Assembly (NCBI GenBank): GCA_000310025.1 | Contig: FN649740.1 | Location: 668,381 to 732,380 of the forward strand | Direction of reading: 5' to 3' | DNA from: Ectocarpus siliculosus | Taxonomy: Eukaryota; Sar; Phaeophyceae; Ectocarpales; Ectocarpaceae | Length of the DNA stretch: 64,000 nt | In this document: positions 43,923 to 56,863 of the stretch, piece after piece | How the letters are laid out: every line of letters begins with the position of its first letter | Numbering within the stretch: the first letter of the stretch is position 1 | Made by a program: the position numbers and the translations under genes | Notes under the pieces: model-generated | Seen by the model: only the letters and a program-made list of their open reading frames with translations | Told to the model about the DNA's origin: nothing | Databases searched by the model: none

Positions 43923-46900
43923 ATGATTTTTCGAGATCTCGCGGCGCCCCGCTGCCCGTCTGCAGCCTTTGGCTTGTCTGTTGTCTGTTGTGTCTCCCGT
44001 GTCTCCTCTATCAGCTGTGCCATGAAGGCCAAGATAACGTACCTGAGCGCTCTAGCGCTTCCCCTTCCGGTGTACACCTTCGTGGCTACCTCGGTCGTCC
44101 CACCGCGAGCTTCGACCAATGCCAGACCACACTGCCGTGGCAGCAGCAGCAGCAGCCGGAGATTCCGGCCTCTATTGGCACCTGTGCGCATGACGCACTC
44201 GCTTGGCTTGGGCAGCACGGCGGTCGGGGCCGGAGAGACACTCCCGACCGCTACCGCGCAGCACGGCTCACCCTCCGCAAGGACGTTTGATCGCTCGAAT
44301 CTCGGATTTCACCTCAAGATAGGGTCTAAAGTCATCAACATGTAAGTGCATGTGGTCGAATCAAAAGGAGTGATTTATTTTTGAGATCCGTAGACAGCAG
44401 TAGACAAGCTGATATACAGATACAGATGCCGCTGCTGTGAGGTAGAATCTCAAGTGGCGGTGGCTCAGTTCCACGATCACCACGAGATCTCCACAAAGAC
44501 ATGATCTGGGCTTTGTTTTTTTGCTTGCATCATGCCATCCCTTTGTCTCGGTGTGCAACCAACAAGCATTGCAACCTACAACGACCGCGAAAGTATTAGT
44601 AATCTAAACTTGACTGACCTCTGCCGTCAACACCGACAACTAAGACGTCAACGTCAGCAGCCACCTTCGACCCAACTGCTCGATCACCGCTGTAGGCTAT
44701 CTATCCACTGACTGCGCCGCGGTGCGGTCTCGTGAAGAACCCAGACGTATGCAACAGTTTTTTCCGCGTGTCGGGCCTCATGGGTGTCTTTGGTGTAAGC
44801 GATACAAGAGTGACCGCACCTCTTGTTGGAGGTCTCTTTTTTGCGTGACTTTCTGCATCTGACCTCGGGGAACGCTCTTCAGTAAATGGTTTACATGACT
44901 AAGAGCTAGCGCTTCCAGGGTATTTAGTTTGTGTTTTCTACAGCAGTCGCCGGCGAGAGCAGCTGTGGTCTCTGTTGTGAGTATTGGAGAATCGCCTGGA
45001 TGTTAGTCTGTATGTTCTGGCAGCCCGCAACGCAGCCGTCTGAGAATAGGACTGCCGCAGGTTGCATAGGATACCACACTCCCTGTACGGAGATTTCAAG
45101 GCCGATTACTAATACTCCACGACGAGGAGGAAACCAAAACCAAATGATAGTATGCATAAACGTTGTCGGAAGGCTCTCGACGAACAGCCTTCATTGCCGT
45201 CGTTTTCGGCAACGTCCCTGCTTCTGGTGCAGGGTACAAACGTCGGTCCCGCGGCGGTATGATATCTTGCGTATGCAACTTACAACGGTACCGCAGACTT
45301 TTGGAAGCAGGCGTTGTTGGATGACTACAGTAGTCTACAGGTGCATCACGAGTTAACGAGAAGGGACCGGTGCACTGCCGTGCGGCGCGTTAAGTAAGAT
45401 CTCAAGTCAGAACGTTGCAGCCTCACACATACAGCGACGGTATGAAAAGCAGAGCCCCAGAGAGCCCTTGTGCGTGCGGACGACAAACATGGTCGATTTG
45501 GTGACCCTTGGTTCACGAGGCGCTGTGCGCAACGATTTGGAGCGAAGCGGGCAACGTACAGCTAAATATTTCGTTTTTCAATCAGGCTGTAGTGCGCCGC
45601 AATCGTCCAACAAAGCCTCGTGGTAAAAGATGCAGACGGCCAAAGCCCCTGTCGAAGGTACTGTTGTGTTGACGCTTTTGGATTGACTGCGGGAAACGCA
45701 ATCGCGATCGTATTTCGAACAAGAACCGAAACGATGGAAACGTAAAGGTCGATGTTCAAGGTTTTCCTCGCATCTCGAAGGACGTCTGTACAGCTTGGAC
45801 TGTTGGACCTTGAGGCAAAAATACGCTTCTTGTGTTTGGGATGTAGAGGATGGATTATATCGTTAGATGCCCTGTGGCCCGGTAGGGAAAGCGAATGTAC
45901 GGGCGTCCCGAAATTCCCCACAGCGTTGACATATCGCGGCTGCTTCTGTTTGCCAAAGGGCAAGCAGCTCGGTAAGGGCGCCAATACTCCTCACTCACTC
46001 ATTCCTATGCATATTTATAAACCATAAATACAGTGTACCTACCCTATGGCACTCCGCTTATTGTACCAACAGCTCTCCCTCGTACATGATGAGCGGAATA
46101 CGAACATACACCATGCTGACCACAGCAGTACAGTAGTGTGCTTCACCCCCCCCCCCTGCCGTCCCTCTCCCCGACCTCTCGGGCCACAGGTACGGCTTGC
46201 TGTTCGCGACGCAGGCGTGGTTCACCGCCCTCCTTATGTTCCCCCTGTGCTTCGTGTCGGCGCTGGTGGCTCCGATCTTCGACTGGCGACGGATGCGCCC
46301 GCCCACGGCGATCGCGGTTATGTGGGGAAGGCTGGCACTCTGGAACATGGGGGTGAGGCCAGAGGTGGAGGGGGCGGAGCTGCTGCCGCCAAGGGGAGAG
46401 GCCGTGGTGTTCGTGGCGAACCACGGGTCGTACCTCGACATCCCGGTGACGAACTACTTGCCAAGAATGTGCAAGGTGCGTCTTGTTCCTGCATGGTACG
46501 TACCATGGTATTTGTACCATGGTGTTTTGTTCCATGGTATTATTTGTAGCTCGGTAAGGGTGCGCGCACGGCTCTGAACCGAGCCGAAACAGGTTTGGAG
46601 GGAGTGGTACTATTGATAGCGGTTTCCTTGTTGCGTACCATGTACACGTTTGGGTTTGCAGCACCCCAAGAGCACTACGTTGAGAATGATGCTACATGCT
46701 TCAGAATCACGCAATATGTTGGCGTGTGGTTTTGCAGCAGCCACCCCTGTCGCCAATTCCCCTCGTTTGCTTCTGCCGTGCTTCTGCCGTTATTTTTTTT
46801 CGGGTGTTACAGAGTATTTTTTGCTATTTTTTCCACTATTGAACCTCGATGACATTGACTGACGTGTTTGTGTTTTTCTTTCGTGTGATTTATTTCTCTT

Positions 46901-48671
46901 GCTTCTGCTCGTTCGGCACGACGCCGGACTGGTCTTGGACTGGTCTTCGGACTGGTGCCGTTTTTCAGTACCTTATGAAGGCGGAGCTGCTGTGGCTGCC
47001 GATTGTGGGGTGGAAAGCTGTTTTGGCGAGGGACATTTTCGTACACAGGGGGACGTCTACGACCTTTCGACAACTGCTTAGGTCTACCACACGCACCCTC
47101 AAGGCGGGAAATTCCATCATGACCTTTCCTGGTGCGGCGTTGATTCCTATATCCTAGTTTGTGGCATGTTCGGCTTGCTCTTGGTTATTTGTCTTGTAGG
47201 TTTCCGCGCACAGTAGGCGCTCTTTGTTTTATTTGTTTAGATCTTTTTAGTGTTGACCTACGTCCACGACTCTCGTCTCTGCTCTAGATTTTTCCATAAT
47301 AAGATATCGGGTAGTGGGTACAGCAGGCAGGAGTTGGGCGTTCAGTAAGAATCGGCGAAACCTACAACGACCAGCAAGGACGTTGCATTTAGAGCGTCTT
47401 CATGGGTCGCTTCGTGTCGATGTTGTCATTGTTGTCGCCCAACAAGGCCCCATCTGAACACAATAGCAATCAGTCCTCTCTCCTGTCTCACTTTATCCTG
47501 TTTCTAACCGACCGGTCGCCCTTCCATCGTGATGTGATGGTACATTTGCACATGTCATGGTGTATTTCGTGGCGCCATGATCATGATCGTGTCACGATTG
47601 TCAAATTGTGTCCACAGAGGGGACTCGCAGCCGTGACGGTCGATTAGGGAAGTTCAAGCGCGGACCGTTCACGATGGCGCAGCAGGCAGGAGTCAGAGTC
47701 GTCCCGGTGACCATCACGGGAGTTACTGAAGCGATGCCGCCGTTCGCCATGGCGCCTCTTCGCAAGGTTAGCAGCTATAGATGAATGATGAAGCACGTCA
47801 GCCGCTCCTTTTCGGAACTGCTGCATCGTAGTCAGCGAGCCATGCACAATTGGCTGGAAAATAAAATCTGTTAGTCTTGACGCAAGCGTGGGAGTACATG
47901 CGCAGGGGTTAAACAAAAACCCTGCCGAAAGAAAATGCTCGATGAGCTCGTTCTGAAACCAGGCCATGGGCCTTTGGTGCGCTATTGACACGTGCCCCGC
48001 CACTCCCTGTCAGTCATGTTTCCAAGCTTAGTCAGTGATGTCAGCTGGGTTTTGTCGCCTGGCAAAGTTAAGAAATTGTTCTTCCACGCGGTGCTGTCTC
48101 TGCATGCACACATACATATATCGGTGCTTTTTTTTTGCATGGGTTTAGTACAAGGCAACTGATGGCGACCGGCGATGACAGGGTGCTGCTGTAGGGGAAC
48201 TCTGAGCTTCTCAGCCTCTGCTTTACATTCCTTAAGGCCCCAGCCTTGAACCTCGGACTGATTTCGCCCGGCGTTTTTGTTTTCAGAGATAAATCAACCA
48301 CCCGCTCATGCGGACATGCGCGGCGCAATTTAACGAGAGCCTCTTTTGTTCCGCCTACCTTGTTCCCTTGTCCGTCTGCTTGGCTTTTTCTTCTGCCGGT
48401 CGTTTCCTGTACACGGCTGAATGTCTCGCACCGACACGTTTCTCAAATCAATACAATATATCCCCTTTAGCCTCGAAACGTTCGGCTCGTTGTACACCCG
48501 GCGATATCGACCGAGGGTAAGCCGGTGAAGGATCTCATCGCGGAAGCCCGAAAAGCCGTGAGCGACGGCTTGGAAGACTGGCAGAAGCCGAGACCAAAGG
48601 TGGACGCTAGTGGTAGTGGGGATGCTTCGCCATCCACGCCGCCGTCGCCGTCGCCGCCTCCGTCCCCATGA
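43923..48671 (+). CDS. 1-acyl-sn-glycerol-3-phosphate acyltransferase (PlsC/LPAT), probably plastidial
   Basis: Exons 44022-44341 (or from ATG 43923), 46190-46475, 46969-47131, 47618-47766 and 48471-48671 are in phase throughout, giving 372 residues (405 from the upstream ATG). The enzyme transfers an acyl chain to lysophosphatidate, making phosphatidate. Seen: hydrophobic segment [17 protein letters not shown], catalytic NHGSYLD (the NHxxxxD motif) in exon 2, the third block LLWLPIVGW in exon 3, and [18 protein letters not shown] split between exons 3 and 4 (substrate-binding EGTR), then [10 protein letters not shown] and, in exon 5, [10 protein letters not shown]. All the conserved blocks are present. 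The N-terminus ([20 protein letters not shown], then a Ser/Arg-rich stretch) resembles a signal peptide plus transit peptide, as used for heterokont plastids. The tail is Ser/Pro-rich. The 1.85-kb first intron could hide another exon. Plastid location is inferred. Confidence 0.85.
46490..46540. repeat. Cluster of ACCATGGT palindromes in an intron
   Basis: ccatgg palindromes recur at about 15-20 bp spacing just inside the donor end of the second LPAT intron. A further related word occurs near 46638. The role is unknown. Confidence 0.6.
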
Positions 48672-51600
48672 GGTTGGATCTCTCGCCGTCGCAGTAGTTG
48701 GAAGCGTCTCGATCAAGTTGTAATATCGTACCATACCATGGTTATTTTTGCTGTGTTACTGTAGTTGTTTTTTTTTCTCCGGTACCCACTCGGCCGCCTT
48801 TGTTTTCCATCCCTTGACAAGGTGCAAGGTTTGCCTTTGATTGATGAACACTTTGGCGAGGTCTCCTTGGTTTTTGATTACCGTACTCTAAGTTGCTGAG
48901 CTTGCTATGTTTTGGGTGGCCTACCCAGCCCTTGCATCGTCCATCTCTATCCTAGAGGTTGGGCGCAATCTTTGATCGGTGTCGTGCTACAATACAATAC
49001 CGCGTGTTTCTCTTATCATCGCCAGCGCCTGATGCCGTCGGCTGTGCACGTTGTCGTGCCTGCGGTAGATAGTTTTGTTGTGTTTTGTTTTTTTCGTGCT
49101 GCCCCGCGAAGGGAGGGCGAGCGTTGCTTGGCGCGCGGGGCCTGTGTGCTGCGAATTTCTTGGCGTGGCGCAGCAGTAGGTACTGCAGGGTGTTCCACTG
49201 CGAGTCTTGTCGTGGAGGGTGTTTCCCGCAACTTTTGCTTTTTTCGTCGGCTCGAGAGCCTGATACTCTTAGCTCGCCCGTGGCTGAAGACCGAGATGCT
49301 TTATGGTCGGTGCCTTTCCGGCTCTGTGCTGTTCCCAACGCTCACTCAGGGGCTGAAAATAGAAATCCCCCCTCTCTTGGGCATGGAGGATGCATAGCAT
49401 AGGTGTGTAGATGAGATCGATCGATGACTTGGAAAAATCCACCTTTTCGATGAATTTCAGGCAAGGGTGATGGCGATGCACTAGCCGAGGGCCATGCCGA
49501 AAGACGCACGCTAAATATCGCGTTCGATTGTGAATGCCTTCAGCGCCCATTTCTGTGTTTGGTGCTGTTGAATTGGTCACCCGTTGCTGCCGCTGTCTTG
49601 TAAGAGACGCGAAGATATAGGATACCACCATAGATCTCCTTCCTATCCTAAAATAGACACCGAGGGGGCGGGAAGGATGCCAGAGATACATACTTGTGGG
49701 CGAGATGAAGTAGTTGTCCTTGTAAACTACTTTCCACCCTGTCACCAAGGGATTGATTCATCTATCAGGCGTTCCGTTGGATTGGACGGTATTTGGAGGT
49801 GCATGCAAAGGGTGTTTGGTCTCAATGGTTTGATGGTTTTCGGCGGCGACGACAACGAGAACATGAATCGTTGGGGTGATCAGTCAGCATGGTGTGTGTT
49901 ATGTGTGGCAAAATCATGTTTTTTTGTTGCGGCGGTTTCAAAGTGTAAGATAGACGCGGGGATGTGGGTGTGGTTGTGAAGCGTTCTAGACAGGGGATTT
50001 CTCCGTAGAAGATGGTACAGCCAGAGAAGACCATGTTATTGCTCTTGGAAAGGATTAAGGATTAACATCCCCAACACGGTTAGGTACGGATGCTACATTT
50101 TTGGTGTTACGTCAGGGGTTTGCTCTAGTGTGCCATATCGCTAATCGTGTCGACAGAGGACGTACTAATCTTCCCGGATGCGGTGCGATAGAAACGTTGG
50201 CGGTCTACCCGTCCACCCCGTTGCTTTGGACAAAGCTAGCGAGCGAGCTCGGTGTGCGCGCGTGTGCTTTGGAAGCCATCTTGGTCTTGATGTACGCAGT
50301 AGATAAGAGTCGTACGGGAGAGGAAAACGAACGGTATGGTACAGTCAAGGTAGATGTTGATGAGGACGTTGTTTGCCTGGAAGAAGCGCGTGATCTTCAC
50401 ATGTTCACATGATGTTCATAAGGGTGCAGCGAGGCACTCTGTGAGGTGAAAGGACGCCTATCACCGTGGTGCGATCGATTTTTTTTGTACTCAAGGATAG
50501 AGAGACGATGAGTTGATGGACGAGTTGGTTGGCGTGTCATGCAGTCTTGAATTTTGATTTTCGCTATTGTAGGCCACACCGACGTTGCACCTGACTTGTG
50601 TGCAAGCGACACTCACTCGGAGATGGAGATTTTTTTTTTTTTTTCTCCCATCATTGGACTCTGTCGTCTGCCCCTCTGGCCCCCATCCTCCACTTCTACT
50701 AGCTAGACGGAGATGGAGAATATGGGCTTCTGGTTATGGCAGGCGAAAGTCCTACTGTACGTTGTTGGCAATCGCTCCTCTCAGTCCGTGGTCGATGAGC
50801 ACTCTCTGTTATACTCCTTTTCGCTCGATGCCCACTGTGTGCACGTAGCGTGTAGAATGTTGTGCGTTAGAGTGTGCTTCTCACGGGCTAATTTAAGAAG
50901 GAAAATAATCTACGGGTGTCATCGCAATTGGCTTGAAGGAGATCTGCGTCTACCCGGATGACGGGTCCCTGTTTTTCGGCCTGTTGGATATCGATGCTCA
51001 CTGACGTGCTGACGGACGGAAGTACTCTTTCATCGTTTTTCCTAGCCAACCAGCCCGTTTTGAGTTCGAAAATCACGCTCAAAAATACCAGCGGAGGAGT
51101 TTCAGGTGCTCTGGCAAATGCGGTGTGTGGGCATTTCTCTTCGGCGATACTGAGCGTCCCGAGGGACGCTTTGGTGGAGTGCACAATCTTAAGACAGCAG
51201 TGGTGTGGAAACTTTTTTTTTTTTTGCAAAGGCTCTCTACGGCGTGATGGATACGATACGCGCGTTCTAGTTTAATTTATTTTGGGTCCTGCGCTTTTGT
51301 GATTTGTTCTCGTTTCGATGCGCTACTCCGTCTAACGATTTACTTCTTTCCTTCTATTTCTGAACACCAAGCGTGGTTTGTTTGCTTGATTCGCGTCCTG
51401 ACCAGCTTAGGCTCCACGAAGTGGACGACTTGCGAAGAGTTTTTGGGGTTGATTTTCGATATATGTTTTTGATCATGCGTTTTCCATCGACGTACAAAAT
51501 TTACGGGCAGAGGCAAGCGTCAGCCTTTGGCGATTGGTTGTCCTTCATTCTTTGGCATCGAAGTGAGCAGAAGCGGGGCGTGCAAGAGAAAGGCGATTGG

Positions 51601-52966
51601 GGGCGGCGGGGTAGGGGGATATGGTGAACAGTTGCGTTTGGTAGTCGCTGATTTGCGGAGTGAAGGTGTAAAGAATCGCGATATCCCTTGGTTAATTAAC
51701 CCTTCCAAGATGTGCGTTTCGTGTGGAGCTACAGTACATAGAGTCCTAGAGAGGCGTGGGTACTGTGTTTCTATTGACGAGCTTTATAGAGACGATACTG
51801 TTGGCGAGAAACTCTCGATTCAGCGCCACATTTTTGTTTGGTGAAACGTAGACGCAAGCACGAAGCACGTTTTCTGACCGCTTGTAATGGATGGGTGGTT
51901 TTTCTTCGACGATGGAAGAGTGTCATCAATCGACACCGGTGTGTAGTTGCAAGGGAAACATTTGCACACCCTCCCGAGGTTGCGCTGTGCCTAACTGTTG
52001 CGATGGCGTTCTGAAATACCTGATATAAGCATGCCGGGCAATGAACAACAACAAGATATGGACACGCATACAACACAAATGCATCATTGCAATGTTATTG
52101 GTGCTTCGGCACCTCTTTCTCTGGCCGCAGATGATATTTTCTCGCGCTCCTTCTCAGAATGGGCAATCAGGGGGCTGGTGGACACATTACCGCGCATGCC
52201 CGATTACCGGCAGTCATACGTCATACGTAGCATACGTAGCACAAAGTGTGCTCAACGCCTACAGTCAGCGCGACTGGATGTACTTGGATGGGAGGGAGGT
52301 ATTCCAAACCATAACAAAGTCTCCGTACAAAACTATGCATAAAAGACTCCCGCGGGACACGCACACCCTCTTCAAATGCCCTCACGGCACCATGAGCAAC
52401 ACGCCACGAACATGAGAGACAGAGCAAAACCAACGGGTTTCAGCAGTAGGAATACGCGGCAAAGACGGCGCTAGCCTACAAGCACGCACACGTGGAAAAA
52501 ATATTTCCCCGCGGACTCGAAATTTGAAATTTGGTACATCGAGACCAAAAAGCCCGTGATAACGATGCCCATCTATACTTGCGCGCCCCCGGGAGGCAAT
52601 TCGCAAATCGCCAGCTCTCGAAGGGGAACCTCGCATGATAGACCATACACCCCATACACCCCGCGTGCGGTAGCATCTGAAGCAAACCCAAGGCAATGAG
52701 TCAGACATTCCATCTCCTGCCACATAAATTGCACATACAGTATTTACAAAGAGGCATGCCACTCAAATGCCACGTGCCATACGTGACATCTTTTACCACG
52801 ATGAAACCGTTCCTACGGCGCAGAGCTTTGGGTAATATCGCCACGACGCCGACAACATTCCAGGGCCAGCCACCACACCGCCGTGTAATGGCATCCGGGC
52901 GATGTAGCCGTCAGCTGTACAAACTGCTGTCTACCCAACCCAGCCCGCCACGTGCCCCACGCGCTG
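48672..52966. other. No resolved gene; a few exon-like patches
   Basis: Plus-strand patches with protein-like reading include about 50931-50999 (LKEICVYPDDGSLFFGLLDI), 50158-50350 (within a 103-codon frame) and about 51630-51840 (NRDIPWLINPSKMCVSCG). I could not join them by phase or recognise a family. Minus frames are short. A gene with small exons may be hidden here. Confidence 0.4.
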
Positions 52967-55445
52967 CTATCGGAACCACAGCTTGAGGCGAAAGGCGTCG
53001 ACGCCGTTGAGGTAGTATTTCATCAGACGCTCGTTCTTGCTGAACCCTAGCTTGGTGTAGAGGTTTAAGGCTCCCCCATTGGTCACCTCGGTTTCCAGAA
53101 CCACCTGTGTTCGCATATGTAGCGGGCATAGCACAGAACAGCAGCACAGCACAGGGGCAGAGTTCCAAAGAGTTGAGTATTCCGCGCGCTCAAAATCCGA
53201 CGTCGGCCGGGGAGGGGCGGTCTGTCCAAAATCATTTCTTCACGATTTCGGTGACCTCGGCATCCGGAACCATCCGGGGTAAAGGAGACTGGCACCATCA
53301 GGGCCACAAAGGAATGAGCAGCGGCATTGTTGACCGAGTACAAGTTTGCCGAAGAAAAAAAACAATAAATATCCTAGGCTACAATGTATGTCGATTGCCG
53401 ACGTTCTTCCCACGCATTAATAATTAGTATGCATCGCTACGCGTGCCCGGGTCATCGTTCATGGTCGGAATCAATTGTGTTCGTAGGGCACCAACAACCA
53501 TCATCTCGCTTACCAAGCGGTGGTTGCTGCTATATAACTCTCTCTCTCTCTCAACTGGTGTATTCTTGTGCCGGTGTTGTTGAATACTGAAATCAACTTC
53601 ATTGAAACCATTTGATCACGAGAGCTCCTTCAACTGCGTCACACGTTGTTCTCCCCCTTCCTCCCTCTCACCTCCTCGCAGCCTAAGTCTCGCATGGCCT
53701 CGATCGCCTTGGACGCTAGCGCGGTCCCTTCGGGGGTAGGGGACAAGGGCCAGGGTATAATTGCATTGCGTCTTCGTCAAGCTTCGTTTCATTGAAGACT
53801 TCCGATACCATTGAAAAGTTTATATAACAAGCATAACATCAGGAGAGAATAGAAACGCAACAATTTCCAAAGTTCACCAGCAGCAGTCGAGACAATGGAG
53901 CAATAACCGGTATAAACATGGCCTAGCATCTCGCGTTGAGGCCAGGACCGGTATTTTTGTCCCCCCAGCCAAGGAATAGTCTAGAAAAGAGAGCGAGCGA
54001 GCGAGAGAGAGCTTCTTGATGGATGCGTCAGCTTCTGTGCAAAGAACGCCCAAGAACGGTGGTTTCGACGGCCAGCATGAGACCCCGATATCCAGTCCCA
54101 CGGGACAACAAGGGCAGACGCACGGATACCCGTGCGTGGCAGTTCGGCGGCCGGATAGGTTTCCACAAAAACAGGACCCAGGACAGGCGCGGGGCACGGA
54201 ATTCAAGGCAACTCGTTCGTGTCATGTCTTCGAAGTTCGTCGTACGTATTCTGGAGCACTGCGAAGAGCCGGAGAACACGGTATAATCCGAGAGCTGCAA
54301 GCATGAGAGCTACATAGCTTCTTGCTGCTGTACAGCCCTTACCGATGCCATGCTTTCTGAAGGATGTATCAACCGCCAGCATGGCAATGTAACCCGTCAG
54401 GGGGTCGTCTTCCACCTCGCGCTCAGCCTTGCACACGATCGATCCCACGGTACGCTCTCCGGCTTTCGCCTGTCGAAAATAGCACAAAACGAAGAGGTGC
54501 GAACTTTTAAGAGGTGCGAGTATTTGAAGTCTTTTTCGTCGACAAGTTCGAAAGTTTAGTTTTCCATAAACTAAGCAACTATTCAACGAAAAACCGTGCT
54601 TCAGAGTACGAGGACATCCCGAACAAAACGGGCGACACGATTTTGTTCCTCTCTTCTTACGTAAATGCCTGGTGTAGGTGCAGCAGTAGCGCAATAGGCT
54701 CCGCAGCAGGCACACCACCGCTGCATGACATGTCATTAGGCTCGGCTCGGCCGACAAGTCGCACCCGTGCTACATAGCTCGTCCTCAGCGCTCGCTTTGG
54801 GTACACACGTACACACGTCGACCGCGAAGTTGTCTCGGCTCCAAAATCGCCTCTCTGGGTGTCGTTGTTTCAGAACGAGGAGGCGTGACCCGCCACCACC
54901 GTTACGCTTACAACACATTTATCGGCCTGACCCATCGAAGATGGTAACAAACATGGCTCATGGACTCACGGAGGGTTAAGAAACGGCGCATACGTACTTA
55001 CACCGGCCGAGTTCAGAGTTCAACTTGCTGCAACATCGACCGAGTTCAGAGTTCAGTCCACAACCCGAGCCTTGGATACAACAAGGGCGCGAACCTTACC
55101 CTCCGCGTTAGGGCAGACTCGGCAAGTAGTCTGACGTGGTTTGCTTTAAGTCGTTTGGGCACTACTTACTTGTACTAATAGTCGTCATGCTCACTGCAGG
55201 GTATTCAGTTGTCTGGGCTGGTTCAACCTTTCCTCTCATCTTCGTCTTCTCACCACAAAGCACAGGCCGGGCCAGTTGTGCAGAAAGTACCGGTACGTGA
55301 ATATGGAGTAGGGTTCAGAGAGATCCCTGTCGACGAGGGCCATGATGTCCGAGAGCTGCCTCTCATCCTCGTACTCCACCAGCCGGACTGCATCGACGCC
55401 GCTTACGACAGCAGCACTACTGCTGTCCTGACCGACCGGGCTCAT
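52967..55445 (-). CDS. NAA30: N-alpha-acetyltransferase 30, NatC catalytic subunit
   Basis: Exons 55445-55254, 54469-54343, 53727-53672 and 53104-52967 join in phase to 170 residues, about the size of yeast Mak3. The order of conserved blocks is that of NAA30: [18 protein letters not shown] (substrate-binding region), [29 protein letters not shown] (beta-4 and the acetyl-CoA RxxGxG loop, split by intron 2), [23 protein letters not shown] and [14 protein letters not shown] at the end. NatC acetylates the N-terminal Met of nascent chains starting Met-Leu, Met-Ile, Met-Phe and similar at the ribosome. An in-frame stop lies about 60 bp upstream of the ATG at 55445, so the long N-terminal extension of animal NAA30 is absent unless an upstream exon exists. 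The auxiliary subunits NAA35 and NAA38 are not in this window. Confidence 0.9.
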
Positions 55446-56863
55446 GATGTCACGGGGTGAAGCGTCGATACGAGGGACGTCGCGGGACCTACTTCACCGG
55501 TGGCCTTTTCGCCAATATTCTGGCTCGATTGCTGCAGGTCGGTCGCCTGCTGGCTGCGCGTTACAACCTGGACGTGGGGGATGATGGGCACAGCGCAGGT
55601 AAAAAGAGCGGGGGGGGCGCAGGGCAGGCTGTATATTTATGCGATTGCTGAGGTGCTCTCTTGATGTTGATAGGCGTTGAACCGGCCTGGTAAGGGCGAC
55701 GTCAGTCGAATCGTATCTACCGGCATCAACATCAACATGAATAACTCTTCCGCAATACGTGATGGTGCCGCAGGCGCGGGTCCGCGGCAAAAATCACGCA
55801 GCATATGGATGGATCCATAACATGGACTGCTGTTCCATGTAGTAGCTGTCAGCCCAGGAAGGGTCGGGGCTCTTCAGTTGAGAGAGGGTCGCAAGGTAAG
55901 GCGGAAACCACGAGCCACGGTAGCAGATGGGATGGATGACGACCGGAACCATGTAGCACCACGACTATTTAGCGCACTGCTGTCTTGTGGTTATTTAGTC
56001 GCGGTGTTCAGTGTTTAGTGTGGCCTGATCGCTCGACCGATCCGTGACGTGCACGGACACGGACACATAGCAGTACAAGAGCGCCGTGCGTTGCTCACGC
56101 TGCCAAGCTTCTAGGGCATCACACGATTCAAATTGCCAACAACAGCAGCAGCAGTCGTTCAAAAGTAGCCGGTTCTCTTGCAGCCACGGCCTTGAAAAGA
56201 GGGTGCTCGAGACACTTTACCAGTATACGGTATAACTGAAGCGGGGATCATGCTGGCACGAAACACGATGGATTTGATGATTTTGCGCGAGGGAAGTGCA
56301 AACCGATGTGTTCTTTGAGTACGACTTCACCTCGAAGAATCCACAATTGGACCTACGGCATGACAACATGGCTTAAGGGCAGCTGCGGAGGCAAGCTACT
56401 GACCAAGAGTTGCAGCAGCCGTAATCAATCAAGCCGGCGGCATGAAGCATGTGACTCAAAAGAACCGCGAAGGTGTGTGTGGAATTATTTGCGAGATGAT
56501 GCCACAAGTATCTTGATTTTTTTGCGACGGGATCACTCACCCCTTGTTGAAACAAGCCCGAGCAAAGGCGGCTAGTGTTGGCGTTCCCGAGACCGTGAAG
56601 AGCACCCCCTGCGGAGGTGTGTGTGTGTACGTGCTGGTGCGTGGCAAATTGCAGAGGAGAGAAAAGAGGCATGCGGAATGAACATGGAGTGGCAGCGGAG
56701 ACAAGAAGAGGGGGGGGCGCGACTGGGAACTTGTAGTTGAACGGGGGGCCAGAGAGAGGGAGAGGGCAGCACTGCACCAGCTTGTGCAGCAGCAGCTTGC
56801 TCGCAGTGGCAGCCGTAACCCGAGCCTACGAGGAGAGCGAGGAGAGGGAGCGAGTGCAGTGCC
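55446..56863. other. Intergenic between divergent genes; no gene seen
   Basis: This lies between the starts of NAA30 (minus) and the 5-alpha-reductase gene (plus), so it should contain both promoters. No TATA-like element or other site stood out. Several ACTGCTGT words occur (55406, 55825, 55977). Confidence 0.5.

Noticed and set aside
45562-45984. 140-codon minus frame in LPAT intron 1
   Set aside because: No domain or splice support. It lies inside an intron whose flanking exons join in phase.
50888-51229. 113-codon minus frame
   Set aside because: It overlaps the more protein-like plus patch at 50931-50999 and has no recognisable features.
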